Source of the DNA: UBA8886 sp963578705 | GTDB lineage: Archaea; Thermoplasmatota; Poseidoniia; MGIII; CG-Epi1 | Reading direction: 5' to 3' | DNA length: 7,526 nt | Assembly: GCA_963578705.1 (NCBI GenBank) | Contig: CAUZDT010000055.1 | Coordinates: 1-7,526, forward strand | Part shown: positions 5,562-7,526 of the stretch, one piece after another | Layout of the letters: the number at the start of each line of letters is the position of its first letter | Position numbering within the stretch: position 1 is the stretch's first letter | Made by a program: the position numbers and the translations under genes | Notes under the pieces: model-generated | What the model was told of the DNA's origin: nothing | Database searches by the model: none | Seen by the model: only the letters and a program-made list of their open reading frames with translations

Positions 5562-5596
5562 GTGTCCCGCCTTCGGGCGGGGCACACCCCTTTTTT
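5562..5596 (+). terminator. Strong hairpin terminator after the aquaporin-family gene
   Basis: GTGTCCCGCC (5562-5571) pairs perfectly with GGCGGGGCAC (5576-5585) around a TTCG tetraloop closed by C:G, one of the most stable RNA loops. Six T follow at 5591-5596 after ACCCC. A smaller GGGG/CCCC hairpin precedes it at 5541-5555. The layout is that of a factor-independent terminator; archaeal polymerase needs chiefly the T tract. No T run lies on the opposite side, so it acts on the plus strand only. Confidence 0.75.
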
Positions 5597-5617
5597 CCAG
5601 TTCGGCTGCTGGCGCTA

Positions 5618-5637
5618 CACAGATATATCGAAGTAGC
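5618..5637. repeat. Degenerate copy of the 3' end of the rubrerythrin-VIT1 gene
   Basis: These 20 bases match 5692-5711 at 17 positions. On the minus strand they read SGCYFDISV then stop, compared with the gene's own ending SGYFDITVAT then stop. Two of the three differences are at third codon positions or conservative. The copy lies 46 bases past the real stop and has a one-codon insertion (Cys). It is probably a remnant of a tandem duplication or paralogue tail; chance cannot be excluded at this length. Confidence 0.45.
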
Positions 5638-5673
5638 AACCGCTGGTCGTCGCCAGACGACCAGAAAGCTACT
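5632..5673 (-). other. Long hairpin in the 3' untranslated region of the rubrerythrin-VIT1 gene
   Basis: CTGGTCGTC (5643-5651) pairs perfectly with GACGACCAG (5656-5664) over a 4-base loop. After a 5-by-3 internal loop, AGTAGC (5632-5637) pairs with GCTACT (5668-5673). The structure starts 10 bases after the stop codon. No T tract follows on either strand, so it is more likely an mRNA end-protecting or processing hairpin than a simple terminator. Its outer arm is part of the duplicated segment at 5618-5637. Confidence 0.5.
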
Positions 5674-5682
5674 GAGACTGCA

Positions 5683-6594
5683 CTAGGTTGCCACAGTGAT
5701 GTCGAAGTAGCCGCTCAGCACGATTGCCACTCCGTAGGAGAGCAGCGCCACACCGCCCGAGATGGCACACATCTCGATGAAGCGCCGGCGGAAGGGCTGG
5801 TTCTGCGCCACGGAGACGTAGAAGTTGAACGCGCCGACAATGCCGACGCCAATCAACAGCGTCGCGCCGAGCGCCTGGTGCAGCACCGACAGTCCCAGCA
5901 GCTCGGGGCCGTCGGGCTGCAGCGCGAGGTAGGGCATTACCAGCAGGAATACCGTCACGAGGTACGCCACGCCGGTGTAGAACGCGGCGCGAAGCGGGTT
6001 GCGGGCGTCGCCCTCGGTGCGCGTTGCAAGGAATTCCGAGGCGGCCATCGACATCGCCGCTGCGATTCCCGTGACGAGCCCTGCCAGCGCAACCACCCGC
6101 AGGCTCTGGAACGCGAAAGTGAGGCCGGCCAGCGCGCCGGTAAGCTCGACGAGCGCGTCGTTGAGGCCGAGCACTATCGAGCCAGTGTACTGTAGCCGCT
6201 CCTCTTCGAGCATCGCCAGCAGATGCTGCTCATGCGCTTCCTCCTCCTCCATGATTGGCCGTGCGGCGGGGATTACGTCGAGAATGTTGCGGTATTCGGC
6301 GGCGATGTTCACCTCGTCGCGCTCGAGCAGGTTGACACAGAAAGTGATGCCCAGCAGCCGCGCCAGCAGCGAGAACCACGCCACGCGCAACCGTGACGGC
6401 GCCACCTCCTGCCCGGAATATTCCTTCCAGAACTCGTAGTGCCGCACCTCGTCGTTGGCAATCTGCTGCAGCACCTTGCGGTTGGCAGGATTGCGCTCGC
6501 GCCGCGCCAGCCGCTCGTAGATGCGCGCCTCGGTCAGTTCCAGGTACTGGAACCGCAGCACCTGCTTCAGGGTCGCCGCGTCAAGCTCCATCAT
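5683..6594 (-). CDS. Rubrerythrin-VIT1/CCC1 fusion, iron-handling membrane protein
   Basis: This 303-residue protein joins a ferritin-like di-iron domain (~5-130) to a VIT1/CCC1-type transporter domain (~135-300). The first part carries two ExxH motifs, EVRH at 49-52 and EEAH at 118-121, plus Glu19, Glu22 and Glu91/Glu94 as likely further iron ligands. The second part begins with the family signature SIVLGLNDALVELTGALAGL (139-158), followed by about five hydrophobic helices and the SMAASEFLATRTEGDA region (182-197) that matches the metal-binding part of VIT1. Related fusions, such as bacterial MbfA, oxidise ferrous iron and export it; this one probably lowers free iron and so peroxide damage. 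Two adjacent ATG codons (6594, 6591) are possible starts. Cgi121 lies 21 bases upstream on the same strand, so the two are probably one transcript. The two halves are complete. Confidence 0.9.
   Translation of the reverse strand: MMELDAATLKQVLRFQYLELTEARIYERLARRERNPANRKVLQQIANDEVRHYEFWKEYSGQEVAPSRLRVAWFSLLARLLGITFCVNLLERDEVNIAAEYRNILDVIPAARPIMEEEEAHEQHLLAMLEEERLQYTGSIVLGLNDALVELTGALAGLTFAFQSLRVVALAGLVTGIAAAMSMAASEFLATRTEGDARNPLRAAFYTGVAYLVTVFLLVMPYLALQPDGPELLGLSVLHQALGATLLIGVGIVGAFNFYVSVAQNQPFRRRFIEMCAISGGVALLSYGVAIVLSGYFDITVAT
5692..5711. repeat. Parent copy of the duplicated 3'-end segment
   Basis: This is the in-gene partner of the segment at 5618-5637, offset by 74 bases. It encodes GYFDITV near the C-terminus of the rubrerythrin-VIT1 protein. 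Confidence 0.45.
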
Positions 6595-6615
6595 CTTCCC
6601 AGCGCGGGGCAGTTT

Positions 6616-7086
6616 TCACCCCTTGCCCCGCACTGGCAGCAAAGCGCAGCGCGTCAACACCAGCTCCGGCCAGCGCTCGCGCGGGTTGGCGTCGAGTGCC
6701 GCCTGCGGCAGCCCGAAGGCGCGGTAGTCGAAATCCTCCCCGCCCAGCACGCGCTCGTCTTCCGCGACCAGCGCAGCCAGCGCGGCGGGCGGCTTCCCGA
6801 AGGCAACCCACGCCATCGCCTCGGTCGCGGGCGTCAGCCCGGCACGGGCGATCGCGCGCGAAACCTGCCGCTGGCCGGTCAGGTAGAGCAGCACTTCGCT
6901 GGCGCGGGTGTGCGAGAGCGCGTAGTCGCCAGCGTACGCGCGCTGCGCCAGCTCGGCCGCCTGCTGCAGGTGCAGCGCGCCGCAAACTGCGCGTGCGTCG
7001 GCGAGCGCCAGCTGCGGCCCCAGCAGCTCCTTGAGCGCCTCGTCGCTGCCTGCTGCACAGCGACCGCCCCCGACGGTGAAATCCAC
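6616..7086 (-). CDS. cgi121: KEOPS complex subunit Cgi121
   Basis: The 156-residue product resembles archaeal Cgi121 (human TPRKB), most clearly in HTRASEVLLYLTGQRQVSRA followed by IARAGLTPATEAMAWVAFG (~59-97). KEOPS makes the t6A modification at position 37 of ANN-decoding tRNAs; Cgi121 binds Bud32 and, from published work on the family, helps recruit tRNA through its 3' CCA end. It acts in the cytoplasm. The frame is open well upstream, but that part is antisense to the coiled-coil gene. I chose the GTG at 7086 because a TATA box centred near 7109 lies about 23 bases before it, giving a leaderless mRNA, and because the length fits the family. The codons between the TATA box and 7086 cannot all be transcribed. 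No other KEOPS gene is in the window. The rubrerythrin-VIT1 gene follows after 21 bases. Confidence 0.82.
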   Translation of the reverse strand: MDFTVGGGRCAAGSDEALKELLGPQLALADARAVCGALHLQQAAELAQRAYAGDYALSHTRASEVLLYLTGQRQVSRAIARAGLTPATEAMAWVAFGKPPAALAALVAEDERVLGGEDFDYRAFGLPQAALDANPRERWPELVLTRCALLPVRGKG

Positions 7087-7101
7087 GCTGGCGCAAGCAG
7101 G

Positions 7102-7116
7102 GGATATTATATATCC
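7102..7116. promoter_or_regulatory. Near-palindromic bidirectional TATA box
   Basis: GGATATTATATATCC reads almost the same on both strands (GGATATATAATATCC on minus). Its centre at 7109 is 23 bases from the Cgi121 GTG (7086) and 30 bases from the divergent ATG (7139). Both distances fit archaeal TATA-to-start spacing, so one box could serve two leaderless transcripts. No other AT-rich box exists in this 52-base spacer. Confidence 0.65.
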
Positions 7117-7138
7117 GGCAGCACCATCACGACGTCCC

Positions 7139-7526
7139 ATGGCCGACGGCGACGAACAGACATCCCAGCTTGAGAGCGCGCTGGCGCAGGAGCAAGAGCG
7201 ACTCGAGAAGCTGTGGGATGCATACGAGCAGCAGGAGCAGGACCTGAACGCGTCACTCGACCGCATCAACCGGCTGGAATCCGACCTGGAGACCAAGCAG
7301 GCGATGGTCCAGTCACTCGAGGAACTGCTCAGCGAACGCGACAGCCACATCCGCGAGCTCGAAATCGAGCGGCAGCGGCAGGCGAAGGTCGAAGCGGAAT
7401 ACGCGCCGCGCGTGGATTCACTCGAGGAGAAGGTCGCCGACCAGACCGAGAAGTACAACCGGTTACTATCGATTACGCAGGAAATGGAGGAAGAACTCGA
7501 GTTCGCCAAGCAAGCGGTCCGGGCGC
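7139..7526 (+). CDS. Coiled-coil protein, 3' end beyond the window
   Basis: An ATG at 7139 opens a frame with no stop through the window end, giving at least 129 residues. The start is MADGDEQTSQLESALAQEQE and nearly all that follows is charged alpha-helical sequence with leucine or other hydrophobic residues at heptad spacing (for example LEKLWDAYEQQEQDL, LDRINRLESDLETKQ, VQSLEELLSERDSHIRELEI). Glu, Gln, Arg and Leu dominate, and there is no signal peptide or membrane segment. A single proline (AYAPRVDSLEE-like region, near residue 90) may break the coil. Such sequence occurs in SMC/Rad50-like, structural and scaffold proteins and does not identify a family. It diverges from Cgi121 and probably shares its TATA box; the start codon would be at or near the transcript's 5' end. 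Confidence 0.8.
   Translation, partial: MADGDEQTSQLESALAQEQERLEKLWDAYEQQEQDLNASLDRINRLESDLETKQAMVQSLEELLSERDSHIRELEIERQRQAKVEAEYAPRVDSLEEKVADQTEKYNRLLSITQEMEEELEFAKQAVRA

Noticed and set aside
7087..7509. N-terminal extension of the Cgi121 frame
   Set aside because: The extra residues are serine-rich antisense to the coiled-coil gene and would run past the promoter. Cgi121 similarity and length fit a start at 7086.
1..7526. CRISPR array, IS element or phage genes
   Set aside because: No regularly spaced repeats, no transposase motif with terminal repeats, and no phage structural genes were found.

Overview
The window looks like high-GC chromosomal DNA from an archaeon. The evidence is an initiator tRNA with the A1:U72 pair and three G:C pairs at the base of the anticodon stem, an archease gene, a KEOPS subunit gene (Cgi121), and several TATA boxes centred about 23-30 bases upstream of start codons, as expected for leaderless archaeal transcripts. 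A euryarchaeote or Thermoplasmatota-like marine lineage would fit, but the sequence alone does not fix the lineage. Genes are densely packed on both strands. I see no CRISPR array, no intact transposon, no phage module and no recognisable defence system.

Left part (1-2410): the first 21 codons of an unidentified gene run off the left edge on the minus strand. Next on the minus strand come archease (209-613) and, immediately upstream of it, an initiator tRNA-Met (643-720) whose 3' CCA is encoded. Diverging from the tRNA is a long plus-strand gene (866-2410). It encodes a secreted and membrane-anchored protein with a ~220-residue outer domain, membrane segments, an acidic tail and a four-cysteine zinc ribbon.

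Middle part (2411-4930): a 305-base stretch holds possible RNA hairpins and a 29-codon fragment resembling the start of an HNH endonuclease. A minus-strand cluster follows, transcribed from about 4769 down to 2716: a DegT/DnrJ/EryC1/StrS-type aminotransferase, a 2-Cys peroxiredoxin and a glyoxalase I-like VOC enzyme. The last two are 5 bases apart and suggest a small peroxide and reactive-carbonyl detoxification unit.

Right part (4931-7526): a compact aquaporin-family channel faces right behind two TATA-like boxes and ends in a strong UUCG hairpin terminator. Facing it on the minus strand is a two-gene unit: Cgi121 followed 21 bases later by a rubrerythrin-VIT1 fusion for iron handling. Cgi121 shares one near-palindromic TATA box with a divergent coiled-coil gene that leaves the window on the right.

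Two themes recur. One is tRNA biology: initiator tRNA, archease (tRNA ligase partner) and Cgi121 (tRNA t6A synthesis). The other is redox and metal stress: peroxiredoxin, glyoxalase-like enzyme and ferritin-like iron transporter. Nothing forms a clear new system. The items most worth a second look are the tRNA-archease arrangement, the aquaporin lacking its filter arginine, the HNH remnant, the duplicated 3' end of the rubrerythrin-VIT1 gene and the bidirectional TATA box.
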